Origin: an uncultured Planctomycetaceae bacterium
GTDB lineage: Bacteria > Planctomycetota > Planctomycetia > Planctomycetales > Planctomycetaceae
NCBI GenBank assembly: GCA_943787265.1
Contig: CALSLT010000040.1
Span: 1-64,000 of the forward strand
Direction: 5' to 3'
DNA: 64,000 bases
Positions 53,334 to 62,652 of this stretch are shown here, piece by piece. The first letter of the stretch is position 1, and every line of letters starts with the position of its first letter. Below the pieces are notes generated by a model. That model had not been told where the DNA came from. It made no database searches and was given only the letters and a program-made list of their open reading frames with translations. A program made the translations under genes and the position numbers.

Positions 53334-54716
53334 TTACTCGCCACCAAGTGTCGTCAGCAGGCTAAGCACCTTGCGACTCAGAACTGCAAGATTCTCGTCG
53401 TCAGAGGCCTCGGCCAGATTGCGAAGAGGAGCGAGCTGACCATCGCTCTTACATTTCTTGAGGACGTCAATCACCCGTTCATCCTCCGTAGCCAGGTCGT
53501 ATAGTCGAATCATTGCCCCACGGCTCAGTCCTTCCCGACCGTCGCTGAGCTCATCGACGGCCCCCGATTCGTCCAGCAGCGATCGCCCGATCATCGTGAA
53601 ACCGGAAGGCCAGGCGTCTGCACCTCGAAACTGCCAGCGGACGCGGTCATCTGCCAACAGCTCTCCATTGGTCTGCACAATCGATCCAGGGGAGGTCATG
53701 ACGAAGCGAAATTGCTCCGTCGATACCGGCAGAAAGCCACCGTGCACCCCCTCAATGCGCGAGACGATATTCTTAGCCTGGGTTTCAAATGCTTCTTTGC
53801 CACCATCGCGTTTATTGATCACCAGCTTCCACTCCTTCAGAAGAGCCTTGGCGATTGGCAGCTTCTCGTGATCGCTCGAAAGGCCAGCCGCCCCGAGCAG
53901 CCCGTGAATAACCTCTTCGCCCAGAGCTTCACCGTCGCGCCGCACAACGTTTTCGCGAATAATCTCTGTGGCCACTCGGCGAACCAGTTTTTCTTCCAGG
54001 CTATCTTCATCGTTGAAGATTTCACCGAAGCCATGCTGCTGACAGATTTCGAAAAACCGCTTCTGAAACGCAGTGGACCGAGAATCATCATCGATGCTTT
54101 CGGCACTGGCTCTTCCGAACTCGTAGAACAAATCGGTGATGCCCAGGACGAACGCCGTGCCCTCATTCCGAAACCAGGCCATCAGTTTCGACGCGTCGTA
54201 CTCCTCGCCCAAACCGGTGTTGAGCGTGAGGGCGACGATCTCACAAAGCAGATCGATTCCCTCTGCGCGAGCCTTCCGGAATTCTTCCAGCGTCACAACA
54301 TCTGTCAGAGTCTCCCGCCAGGTGAACTCGGTCAATAATCCCAGATCACGGCGTTTGAACTGTCGCTCAAAGTGACTGCTGAAACACTCGTCGATGGCCA
54401 GCCTCACATAATGATCAGGGAGGTCGGTGGCTGATTTCGATCTGCACCAGGCGGCGAAGTAGTCCGAGCCTGTTTCCGAAAGCTTCATTTCGCGAATGCC
54501 ACCTTCGAAATCTGCGAACGACTTTTCAGAAGTCCACCCGGCCGTGTCCCAGGACTCAGAATCCTGAGCAGCTTTCGGCGTACTGCCCTTCGGCTGCAGA
54601 ATCGCGCGAGCAATTGAACCGTCTGGCGAGACCTCTGTCTCCGCGTGAAAGTACTGAGCTTTGCAGCCAGCAAGCACCAACAGGCAAACAGCGAGGCATC
54701 GACGATACGGACTCAT
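53334..54716 (-). CDS. Hypothetical lipoprotein
   Basis: A 460-residue protein. ATG 54716 (MSPYRRCLAVCLLVLAGCKAQ) gives a signal peptide with lipobox LAGC; the open frame continues 19 codons upstream. The mature protein is mainly alpha-helical and acidic with no family I recognise. Repeated phrases such as LTEFTWRETLTDVVTLEEFRKARAEGIDLL suggest a helical scaffold. Intact. Confidence 0.75.
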   Translation of the reverse strand: MSPYRRCLAVCLLVLAGCKAQYFHAETEVSPDGSIARAILQPKGSTPKAAQDSESWDTAGWTSEKSFADFEGGIREMKLSETGSDYFAAWCRSKSATDLPDHYVRLAIDECFSSHFERQFKRRDLGLLTEFTWRETLTDVVTLEEFRKARAEGIDLLCEIVALTLNTGLGEEYDASKLMAWFRNEGTAFVLGITDLFYEFGRASAESIDDDSRSTAFQKRFFEICQQHGFGEIFNDEDSLEEKLVRRVATEIIRENVVRRDGEALGEEVIHGLLGAAGLSSDHEKLPIAKALLKEWKLVINKRDGGKEAFETQAKNIVSRIEGVHGGFLPVSTEQFRFVMTSPGSIVQTNGELLADDRVRWQFRGADAWPSGFTMIGRSLLDESGAVDELSDGREGLSRGAMIRLYDLATEDERVIDVLKKCKSDGQLAPLRNLAEASDDENLAVLSRKVLSLLTTLGGE

Positions 54717-54958
54717 CGGAATGGCCTTTCCAGTGACCAGTGCCAGGTCACGAATCAAAATACTGGCCGGCAACCGGTTATGGTTGCGATGCGCAGGACC
54801 TGTTTTCTATTCCCACCAAAACCGCAAAGTCACCAAGAGATAAAAAGCCTACAAAGAAAACAGGCCCGAAAAGCTCCCCGATGTGACCCGTTCCATTGAT
54901 TGCGACCCACTTTTTAGCGGTAAGTTCAGGGTTTTGGTGACAGGTTGGGAGCGATGAG

Positions 54959-55462
54959 ATGCCATTCAAGTGGTTTCAGACAGAAGACATAATTCAGAAG
55001 CTTCGAGAGACAGATGTCCTTTTATCTCAGGGGCAGAATGTTGCTGATTCCAGTCGTCAGGTTGGCGTGACCGGTCAAGTTTATTGCCACTTGCAGAAAG
55101 ATTACGGCGGAGTTCGCACCAATCAGGCCAAGCGTTTGAAGGAACTTGATCGAGAGAATGCTGACAATGCCATTTACTGACGATGATCGGCGACTTCCCC
55201 AGAGAGTGCCAAGCGATCGATGTGTCTCTAAATCTAAACGGCGAAGTTGTTCTGGCATGATTAAATGATCTGCTTATTCATCGTGGCCCGCTGCAATACA
55301 TCGACTCAGACAATGAGCGGAATTCACGGCATCACCAAACGCGTCACTAGCCGGAGAACGTTGACGTCAAAACGTTGGTCATCAAACAAGGCAGCATCTG
55401 GGAGAACGGATTCACCGAGACATTCAATGGAAAGCTTCGAGATAAGCTGCTCAACATGGAAC
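54959..55462 (+). pseudogene. Old IS3-family transposase remnant
   Basis: 54959-55180 encodes a decayed OrfA (WFQTEDIIQKLRETDVLLSQGQNVADSSRQVGV, then KDYGGVRTNQAKRLKELDREN), followed by shreds of OrfB: a strand with LLIHRGPLQYIDSDNE and IKQGSIWENGFTETFNGKLRDKLLNMEL, the end of the DDE core. Most of OrfB is deleted. The younger IS3 element is inserted at its end (55465). It is a different IS3 lineage from that element. Confidence 0.8.
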
Positions 55463-55526
55463 TTTGCGTTAGCCCATGACTGTTGGATACCTGAAAGATT
55501 TCCAAGAATTCTTTCATGAGACGGTT

Positions 55527-55751
55527 ATGCCAGAGAAATCGAAGCGTGTACGTCGTTCATTCAGTGATCAGTTCAAGCAGGACGCAGTCGACCTTGTCGT
55601 CAAGCAGGGGTACTCGTTCAAGGCGGCAGCGGACGCCGTTGGCGTTGGTGCGAAGAGTCTCAGGGACTGGCACGCAAAGTTGGCTCCTGAGCCTGAACCG
55701 TGCGATGACGACGCCTCGGCCGCTGCGTTGCAGGATGAGTCAAGCGTCTGA
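55527..55751 (+). CDS. IS3-family transposase OrfA
   Basis: A 74-residue helix-turn-helix protein that binds the IS ends (RSFSDQFKQDAVDLVVKQGYSFKAAADAVGVGAKSLRDWHAKL). It stops at 55751, but the next frame continues the normal leucine zipper RLKKRLQRAEMEREILKKATAYFA, so one base appears lost near 55740. The identical break is present in the second IS copy, so unlike the frameshifts of the first 33 kb this one is not a random reading error. Confidence 0.85.
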   Translation: MPEKSKRVRRSFSDQFKQDAVDLVVKQGYSFKAAADAVGVGAKSLRDWHAKLAPEPEPCDDDASAAALQDESSV

Positions 55752-55827
55752 AGAAGCGTTTGCAGCGAGCTGAAATGGAACGTGAAATCTTAAAAAAAGC
55801 CACAGCGTATTTCGCGAGGGAGTCACA

Positions 55828-56712
55828 TTGAAATACGCATGGATCAAGCAGCATCGTGACTCATTTTCGGTGAAATCGATGTGTCGAACGCTCGATATCA
55901 GCACGAGCGGATACTACAGGTGGCTGAAGGCCGGGCCCGGCTTGAGGGTTCAACGATCGGCTCGAATTCGCACATCGGTCAAGAAGGTGTACAACGAGTC
56001 CCACGGAATCTATGGCAGTTACAAAATTGCTGATCGACTCAAGAAGGATGACTCTCTGGAAGCAGCATGCCGTAACACAGTCGCCACGGCGATGCGTGAA
56101 ATGGGGCTGAAAAGCAAGGTTGCAAAGAAGTTCTCGCCAACAACAACCGTTTCTGATCCAGCAAAAGCGGCCGCACCAAATGTTCTCAACCAGTCCTTCA
56201 AAACCGACGCCCCGAACAGAAAGTGGGCGACCGACATCACGTACTTGCCGACGACTGCCGGCTGGGTTTACCTGGCTGTTGTCCTGGACCTGTTCAGCCG
56301 CAAGGTCGTTGGCTGGGCGATTTCTGAAAGTCTCGCCACACCACTGGTCAGTTCGGCTCTTCGTAACGCCGTTGAATTACGAAAGCCCGATACGAACGGC
56401 TTGCTTCATCACAGCGATCGAGGCTCGCAGTACACCAGCGATGATTACCAACAGACTCTGAAAACTCTCAACATGACCTGCTCGATGAGTCGTACGGGTT
56501 GCTGCTACGACAATGCCGTCATGGAACGTTTCTTCTGGTCGCTCAAGCACGAGTGGACGAAGTTCGAATCCTTCGACAACATCTGCGACGCCAGGCTCAG
56601 CGTCTTCCAGTACATCGACACTTTCTACAACTCAAAGCGAATCCATCAGACCCTCGGATACCGAACACATGACGAATGTGAAGAACAGTATCAAGCAAAA
56701 CTAGCCGTCTAA
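55828..56712 (+). CDS. IS3-family transposase OrfB (DDE integrase core)
   Basis: A 294-residue catalytic subunit beginning at TTG 55828 (KYAWIKQHRDSFSVKSMC). N-terminal HTH_21 (YGSYKIADRLKKD), then the rve core: first Asp in WATDITYLP, second Asp in LHHSDRGSQYTS, Glu in NAVMERFFWSLKHE, and the usual YNSKRIHQTLGYRTHDE end. Made by -1 frameshifting from the orfA transcript at A7. All catalytic residues are present. Confidence 0.9.
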   Translation: MKYAWIKQHRDSFSVKSMCRTLDISTSGYYRWLKAGPGLRVQRSARIRTSVKKVYNESHGIYGSYKIADRLKKDDSLEAACRNTVATAMREMGLKSKVAKKFSPTTTVSDPAKAAAPNVLNQSFKTDAPNRKWATDITYLPTTAGWVYLAVVLDLFSRKVVGWAISESLATPLVSSALRNAVELRKPDTNGLLHHSDRGSQYTSDDYQQTLKTLNMTCSMSRTGCCYDNAVMERFFWSLKHEWTKFESFDNICDARLSVFQYIDTFYNSKRIHQTLGYRTHDECEEQYQAKLAV

Positions 56713-56782
56713 AAAACTATTTCAGGTGTACACCACAAGTGGGCAATCGCAGTTGCCTCTGGCCCATGTTTCACAGACTGTC

Positions 56783-57170
56783 TTAATCGGTCTGTTGTTC
56801 TGGCGAACCCGATCCGATGGACTGCTCCCAAAAATCCGGCTGAACGACAGATGTGGGCTGTCTGGGGTGGCTTCTTCATTACCTGTACCGTTCTTGGAAT
56901 CTCTCATCAGTTGATGTTGGGAGGTGATGTCGGAGGCGAACTTGAACTCTACCCAAGCCTCGCGGCGGCATCAGGATTTGCTTTTTGCTTTCTGGGCAGC
57001 ACCTACTGGGGAAAATGCTACATTTTCGCTGCCGTCTTCTTTGTCCTGGCGTTTGCGATGATCCTGAGCCTCGCCTGAGCACCTGTTGAATTTGGAGTCA
57101 CGTGGGCTGCGATCCTGTTGATCGTTGGTCGGCGTCTGGGGAAGCTGGGGACTGACAAGGCTGAGGTTGT
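56783..57170 (+). pseudogene. C-terminal fragment of a planctomycete Ser/Thr kinase
   Basis: In one frame: ANPIRWTAPKNPAERQMWAVWGGFFITCTVLG, YPSLAAASGFAFCFLGSTYWG, CYIFAAVFFVLAFAMILSLA, then in a shifted frame TWAAILLIVGRRLGKLGTD. This is the membrane-helix end found on many planctomycete Ser/Thr kinases. The kinase domain is gone; the adjacent IS3 copy probably removed it. The end touches the stop of the converging FGE gene. Confidence 0.65.
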
Positions 57171-59353
57171 TACTTCACGAAGTGACGAACTACGCGGAAA
57201 CCCAAGTCGGTACTGTGACTGTCGGGAGTGTTTCCGTAGCGGTTTGAAGACCTGCAACTCCACGCCGTGAAACCAAAACTGCCACCCTTACATACTCGAT
57301 ACGTTCCCGTGGCTGGGCCGATCGGATCTGTTAACGCACCTTTGGAGTATTCCCCGTGCCAGTCAGAGCACCACTCCCACACGTTCCCATGCATGTCATA
57401 GAGCCCCCACGCATTGGGAAGCAATTCACCAACAGAGTGAGTAGTGTTCCTGGCGTTTGCATCGTGCCACGCAAACTTGTCCAGCCGTACTTCATTGTTT
57501 CCGAAACTGAACGTTGTCTCGGATCCTGCACGGCACGCGTACTCCCATTCTGCTTCTGTCGGCAGACGATACATGTAACCGGCAGTTTTCTCCTCAAGCA
57601 ATTGTGAAAGCTTGCGGCAAAACGCTGTAGCATCATTCCAGCTTACATTTTCGGCAGGATGGCTTAGGCCTTTGGGGGGAGTTGTTCCCATCAGTTGCAT
57701 GAACTGCTGCTGAGTGACCTCGTGGACGCCAATTTCAAACGCCTGGCTTAACGACACGTCCCGCTTGATGGCGAGATGACCTGCCGGCAAGAGCTTGAAC
57801 TTCATGCCGAGTGAATTCGTATACGGCGGCAGTGTTATGAGTACTGCTGGTGGCAGATTTTGCAGGGCAACCGGACTCAACTTTACGAGCACCGCAGGCG
57901 GAAGTTTCGCCAATGCTTGCGAATTCAAAGTCGCCAGAAGTTGTGCAGGTAGTTTTTCGAGTAAGTCAGGTCTTGATGCTGAGAGTGCAATGCTCAACTG
58001 AATAGCCGACGACGGATCCAACCGCGATAGCCGTTCATATTCAGACGCGGCCTTGTCATAAGCCGTCACGCTCATTGAATGATGGAATCGCGATTTCAGT
58101 GCATCAACCAGTGCTAGTCTGGCGCCGTCCAACGCTGCCGTGACAGCCTCGAACGCTGCAGCTTCTTCGAAGTCGGCGATGGCTTCCTCAATCTTGCCCA
58201 TCTCTACATGTTGTTTCGAACGCAACATCAGTGCATTCGCAAGAGCTGCTCTCGTTTTGGCGGTCAACTCGGCATTGTGTGCTGTACTCTCCGATGCACT
58301 GAATGTTTCTAGTGCTGTTTTGATATTTTTTTCGTTGACTGTCGCGATCAGATACTTCAACTCGACTGTTGCGACTCTTTTCCTCAGGACAGCAACGTCG
58401 TTCTGGATGCTTTCATCGATTGACCGTGCAGCTTCCGTCAGGACTTTTTCGATGTTTTCGCGATTGGTTGATTCCGGTGACAACTCAAGTCGCGACACTG
58501 CTCTGTCAGCAACCATGAGAAAGTGACTGTCATAGAGCGGTCTGAAACTCTTGTCGTCGTAGTCGTCGAGTCCATGGAGCAAGCCTGCTGCAGTTTTTCC
58601 GTCTGCCTCGATGTCGGTTCGTGCATACTTTTCAATGGCTCGTCGTGCTGTCTCGACGCGTTTCTCGGGAAGCGAGATTTGATCGATTGGAATCAACAAT
58701 CGGAGCGGGCAAGGGGGCGTACGTTGGGGATCCGTTTGAAACATGGCATTGCTGATACTAAGAATCAGATATTGAGTCTTCAGCAAAGGTGTCTCGAACG
58801 TTAGCAATGCGAAGCGAGCAGCCTCGGGAGGAATCCGATCGAGGTCGGATAAGTCGAGGTGAGCTTTTCTGCCTTCTCGTTGTGCTTCCCGGCGAACTTC
58901 ATTCTGAGCATCGTCCCGAAGCTGATACTCGTAGGTGTCGTTGTTCGAATTTGGTTGCCCGGCGATCTGCAGGTATTTTCGTTCGTGCAGATTTCGGACA
59001 AGGATACCTATCTGCAGCTTCTGCTTATCTTTTTCGTCTGTATTGACAACTTGTGCAGAGCGAACGCTAACAATGAGCTGGCCATTCGAGAATGTGCTGC
59101 CGTAAGAAAAATCATCGTGCCTGGAGTTGCTTCGAATATCTTCTGGCTTAACACCGACGTGCGAAGATAACGAGTCATCGAGGGTAATCTTTCTGCCACC
59201 TGGCAGCAGAACAGTTCTGTTCGTGCCGGACAGAAGTCCTTTCAGGTCGCCACTGAGAGACGTACCGCCCTTAAGGACAAGGACATCTGCGCGAAGCTGC
59301 AACGAATAGGCAGTGATGATCAATATGAAACAGAACAGCTTCAAAAGTCTCAC
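57170..59353 (-). CDS. Exported FGE/SUMF1-domain protein
   Basis: A 727-residue protein. Signal peptide (MRLLKLFCFILIITAYSLQLRA). N-terminal third without recognised domain, then helical TPR-like stretches (about 320-440), then a leucine/proline-rich segment with short repeats of the pattern LPPAVLxxL (about 465-500). The C-terminal 225 residues are a formylglycine-generating-enzyme-type domain: NSLGMKFKLLPAGHL, GVHEVTQQQFMQLMGTTP, HPAENVSWNDATAFCRKLS, YRLPTEAEWEYACRAG, YDMHGNVWEWCSDW, KGGSF and LGFRVVR. Most proteins with this fold in planctomycetes are not true sulfatase activators, so the role is open. Flanked by the inverted IS3 copies. Confidence 0.88.
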   Translation of the reverse strand: MRLLKLFCFILIITAYSLQLRADVLVLKGGTSLSGDLKGLLSGTNRTVLLPGGRKITLDDSLSSHVGVKPEDIRSNSRHDDFSYGSTFSNGQLIVSVRSAQVVNTDEKDKQKLQIGILVRNLHERKYLQIAGQPNSNNDTYEYQLRDDAQNEVRREAQREGRKAHLDLSDLDRIPPEAARFALLTFETPLLKTQYLILSISNAMFQTDPQRTPPCPLRLLIPIDQISLPEKRVETARRAIEKYARTDIEADGKTAAGLLHGLDDYDDKSFRPLYDSHFLMVADRAVSRLELSPESTNRENIEKVLTEAARSIDESIQNDVAVLRKRVATVELKYLIATVNEKNIKTALETFSASESTAHNAELTAKTRAALANALMLRSKQHVEMGKIEEAIADFEEAAAFEAVTAALDGARLALVDALKSRFHHSMSVTAYDKAASEYERLSRLDPSSAIQLSIALSASRPDLLEKLPAQLLATLNSQALAKLPPAVLVKLSPVALQNLPPAVLITLPPYTNSLGMKFKLLPAGHLAIKRDVSLSQAFEIGVHEVTQQQFMQLMGTTPPKGLSHPAENVSWNDATAFCRKLSQLLEEKTAGYMYRLPTEAEWEYACRAGSETTFSFGNNEVRLDKFAWHDANARNTTHSVGELLPNAWGLYDMHGNVWEWCSDWHGEYSKGALTDPIGPATGTYRVCKGGSFGFTAWSCRSSNRYGNTPDSHSTDLGFRVVRHFVK

Positions 59354-59498
59354 GATGCAGTTTCCTGACGACTATTTGAATTCGGCTGACGAAGGCGTGG
59401 TTTATCCCACACCTATGTTCAATTGATCAAGGCCGATGTTTCACATAGTTGAGTCCGCATGAAAGCGGATACAAAGGGATCTTCATAGTGATCCTAAC

Positions 59499-59755
59499 AG
59501 CCCGTTGAAGAAGGCCGTCTGACTACCTTGGACGGAAGATGAGTTCGCGCTATCCTGCTCGGGGGCTTGATATTGGGTGATGGAGAGTATCGGATGTCTC
59601 TTGGTCAGCGTCGAACGGAGCGGCAGCAGGAACTGTGGGTGGCCACGGCGAAGCTGCCAGCTTCGATCGGGCATGTGTTTTATGATGCTCTCAATGGCGT
59701 TCTTCGTGACGGGAAGTTTGACCGACTTTGCCGAGTGCTTCGTCATACTTTGATT
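59499..59755 (+). pseudogene. 5' end of an IS1182-type transposase
   Basis: MSLGQRRTERQQELWVATAKLP from 59594, followed by HVFYDALNGVLRDGKFDR, is the recognisable beginning of IS1182-like transposases. The upstream CCCGTTGAAGAAGGC is a typical left end. The gene is cut off at about 59740 by the IS630-type remnant. Confidence 0.75.
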
Positions 59756-60889
59756 TGCGGGTAGAGGGATTTGAGCTTGGTGCGTGCGTTGTCGATTGTG
59801 AATTGCCAATCGACACCTCGCTGCCTGTCGTTGCTGGCAGCGGACCAGGCATTCGTTTCTGTTCGAAGTTCGTCGATATCTACGATGCGGCGATCCTTCA
59901 GGCACTGACGCGTCATGGAGCTGAGTTCGTTCTCTGAGCCCTGTTCATGATTAAGGGGCAGCCAACTGCCGTGCTTTGGAGTGAAGCGAAAATCCAGGCG
60001 ACGGACGAGCTCGCGAGCTTTGTCGGCGGGAAAGGCTTCGTAGAAAGCTCCCATGGTGTGCGTATTCAGATTGTCGCAGACCAGAATCACTTTTTGTGCA
60101 TTCGCGTATCGCGTGCGGAGAAGTTCTTCCATCTCAACAGCCCAATCGACCTTGGTGCGTTGCTTGCGAACATGCACCGTGCGCCAGCCGGAAAGTGGTT
60201 CGGTGAACATGAAAATGCTGGCGGTTGCGTTCGTATTCGTAGTCAACACGGCGTGGATGCTGTCTACTGGCAGCGATCGGGACGCGAGTTTCCTTAAGCA
60301 ATTGCACCGGTTGCTCGTCCATACAGAGCACTGGAAAGTCTGCATCGTAAGGCAGGGCGTACGTGTCCAGCACGTTTTCCATACAAGCAACGAACTCGCT
60401 GTTCGCTTCCGGTGGAATGACCCAGTACTGAATTTTCCGTCGCGTCATGCCGTTTTTTTCAGCGTCTGGCGAACGGTCTCGTGACTCACCGATTCGACGA
60501 TGCTCAGTTCCACGACTTTCTCGGCGAGCAAACGCAGAGTCCAGTTGGCAAAACCTTTGGGCGGGTTTACCCAGACGCAGAGCAATCACTTTCGCTTCCT
60601 GCTCACCATCAAAGAGCTTCTCGTGTGGCGGCGTTTCGCGTGGCTTTCCATTCAAAGCAATTTCGAAACCTTCCGTCACCAGCCGCTGCCGAATGTTCTC
60701 TACCGTATTAATTCGACAACCAAAGGCCTCCGCGATTCTGCGGTCCGTCCAGCACGGACCATCAGCATCGGCTTTCAAGAGCACTTGTGCCCGCCGCACT
60801 TTCTGCGATGACCCGCTCAACTTCTTCACCACGCTCAGAAGCGTTTCCCGTTCGTTATCTGCCAAACGAACCACATATTTCTTCTGCAT
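59743..60889 (-). pseudogene. IS630-family transposase, degenerate
   Basis: Begins MQKKYVVRLADNERETLLSVV at 60889; HTH region CWTDRRIAEAFGCRINTVENIRQRLV. The frame leaves near 60556 (one C extra), returns at an A7 run (60454-60460, a usual frameshift site of this family), shifts again near 60230, and an insertion of about 20 bases lies near 59950 in the place of WLN-AE-ELS. DDE-type residues: VLCMDEQPVQ (Asp) and VILVCDNLNTH (Asp), with Glu in ENELSSM. Not functional as written. Confidence 0.85.
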
Positions 60890-61844
60890 AGCAACCCTCC
60901 ATGGTTGCCAGACTTGTCTCAAAATCAACAGTACCGGGGAACCCCAATTCCAAAGACTGACGAAGCACTAGTTTTGCTTGATACTGTTCTTCACATTCGT
61001 CATGTGTTCGGTATCCGAGGGTCTGATGGATTCGCTTTGAGTTGTAGAAAGTGTCGATGTACTGGAAGACGCTGAGCCTGGCGTCGCAGATGTTGTCGAA
61101 GGATTCGAACTTCGTCCACTCGTGCTTGAGCGACCAGAAGAAACGTTCCATGACGGCATTGTCGTAGCAGCAACCCGTACGACTCATCGAGCAGGTCATG
61201 TTGAGAGTTTTCAGAGTCTGTTGGTAATCATCGCTGGTGTACTGCGAGCCTCGATCGCTGTGATGAAGCAAGCCGTTCGTATCGGGCTTTCGTAATTCAA
61301 CGGCGTTACGAAGAGCCGAACTGACCAGTGGTGTGGCGAGACTTTCAGAAATCGCCCAGCCAACGACCTTGCGGCTGAACAGGTCCAGGACAACAGCCAG
61401 GTAAACCCAGCCGGCAGTCGTCGGCAAGTACGTGATGTCGGTCGCCCACTTTCTGTTCGGGGCGTCGGTTTTGAAGGACTGGTTGAGAACATTTGGTGCG
61501 GCCGCTTTTGCTGGATCAGAAACGGTTGTTGTTGGCGAGAACTTCTTTGCAACCTTGCTTTTCAGCCCCATTTCACGCATCGCCGTGGCGACTGTGTTAC
61601 GGCATGCTGCTTCCAGAGAGTCATCCTTCTTGAGTCGATCAGCAATTTTGTAACTGCCATAGATTCCGTGGGACTCGTTGTACACCTTCTTGACCGATGT
61701 GCGAATTCGAGCCGATCGTTGAACCCTCAAGCCGGGCCCGGCCTTCAGCCACCTGTAGTATCCGCTCGTGCTGATATCGAGCGTTCGACACATCGATTTC
61801 ACCGAAAATGAGTCACGATGCTGCTTGATCCATGCGTATTTCAA
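60855..61844 (-). CDS. IS3-family transposase OrfB, copy 2, with foreign C-terminus
   Basis: Same 290 residues as the OrfB at 55828-56712, with WATDITYLP, HHSDRGSQYTS and NAVMERFFW intact. Because the IS end is lost, the frame continues for 36 residues through the IS630-type upstream region (LVLRQSLELGFPGT...) and overlaps the start of that transposase. Lacking its right terminus, this copy cannot move by itself. Confidence 0.85.
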   Translation of the reverse strand: MKYAWIKQHRDSFSVKSMCRTLDISTSGYYRWLKAGPGLRVQRSARIRTSVKKVYNESHGIYGSYKIADRLKKDDSLEAACRNTVATAMREMGLKSKVAKKFSPTTTVSDPAKAAAPNVLNQSFKTDAPNRKWATDITYLPTTAGWVYLAVVLDLFSRKVVGWAISESLATPLVSSALRNAVELRKPDTNGLLHHSDRGSQYTSDDYQQTLKTLNMTCSMSRTGCCYDNAVMERFFWSLKHEWTKFESFDNICDARLSVFQYIDTFYNSKRIHQTLGYRTHDECEEQYQAKLVLRQSLELGFPGTVDFETSLATMEGCYAEEICGSFGR

Positions 61845-62207
61845 TGTGACTCCCTCGCGAAATACGCTGTGGCTTTTTTTAAGATTTCACGTTCCATTTC
61901 AGCTCGCTGCAAACGCTTCTTCAGACGCTTGACTCATCCTGCAACGCAGCGGCCGAGGCGTCGTCATCGCACGGTTCAGGCTCAGGAGCCAACTTTGCGT
62001 GCCAGTCCCTGAGACTCTTCGCACCAACGCCAACGGCGTCCGCTGCCGCCTTGAACGAGTACCCCTGCTTGACGACAAGGTCGACTGCGTCCTGCTTGAA
62101 CTGATCACTGAATGAACGACGTACACGCTTCGATTTCTCTGGCATAACCGTCTCATGAAAGAATTCTTGGAAATCTTTCAGGTATCCAACAGTCATGGGC
62201 TAACGCA
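60961..62207 (-). mobile_element. IS3-family insertion sequence, copy 2 (truncated)
   Basis: Inverted copy of 55465-56751, identical as far as I can compare from the outer TGCG end (62207) to the AAACTAG at 60968. The last 45 bp with the right inverted repeat are missing and are replaced by the upstream region of the IS630-type element. Confidence 0.85.
61921..62145 (-). CDS. IS3-family transposase OrfA, copy 2
   Basis: Identical to the OrfA at 55527-55751, including the early stop after LQDESSV. The A7 slippery site is conserved between it and orfB. Confidence 0.85.
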   Translation of the reverse strand: MPEKSKRVRRSFSDQFKQDAVDLVVKQGYSFKAAADAVGVGAKSLRDWHAKLAPEPEPCDDDASAAALQDESSV

Positions 62208-62554
62208 AAGCCTCAGAGTCATCGTTACAAAGAACGAGTACTGGCGAGTATGTGACTCAGTCGCGCAACCGAACGTTTTCTGTTTTCTCATCAGGCGTCC
62301 GTCCGAATGACGGTAATGAATAGATCACCAGTCGAGTAATGCCCCACGGGGCCGCTCGCTTGTGGTTGCCGACATGCTGCATGTCACTGAAACCGACTCA
62401 ACCGACGCCGGGTTGGAATATCTCACTGGATAGAGCCCGAGAATGCTCCACCTCTAAGGCCGCCTCGTTACCACGTCTGGCGTAACATTGACCTGATTGC
62501 ACCGTTCGCAGCAGACAGATTGCAATACTGGGAAGCAAAGACGTTACGAAAATC
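62208..62554. other. Interval between IS elements
   Basis: No gene or clear repeat. Probably residual DNA of the locus into which the elements inserted. Confidence 0.5.
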
Positions 62555-62652
62555 GGGTTCTTCCGGTAAGTCGGGACTGTTGGTTGTGAAGAGCGGACAT
62601 GCTGATTTCAGTGAGGGGGTTGCTACACCTTCCTCAGAACGGAGAAACCAGC

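Larger units (their letters stand above)
55465..56751 (+). mobile_element. IS3-family insertion sequence, copy 1
   Basis: About 1287 bp with TG...CA ends (TGCG...CGCA) as in the IS3 family. Terminal inverted repeats of about 32 bp match imperfectly, best in CCCA and ACCTGAAA. Encodes orfA and orfB; an A7 slippery run (55792-55798) in front of orfB is the classical site of -1 frameshifting. No clear target duplication. A nearly identical but truncated copy lies inverted at 60961-62207. Confidence 0.8.
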
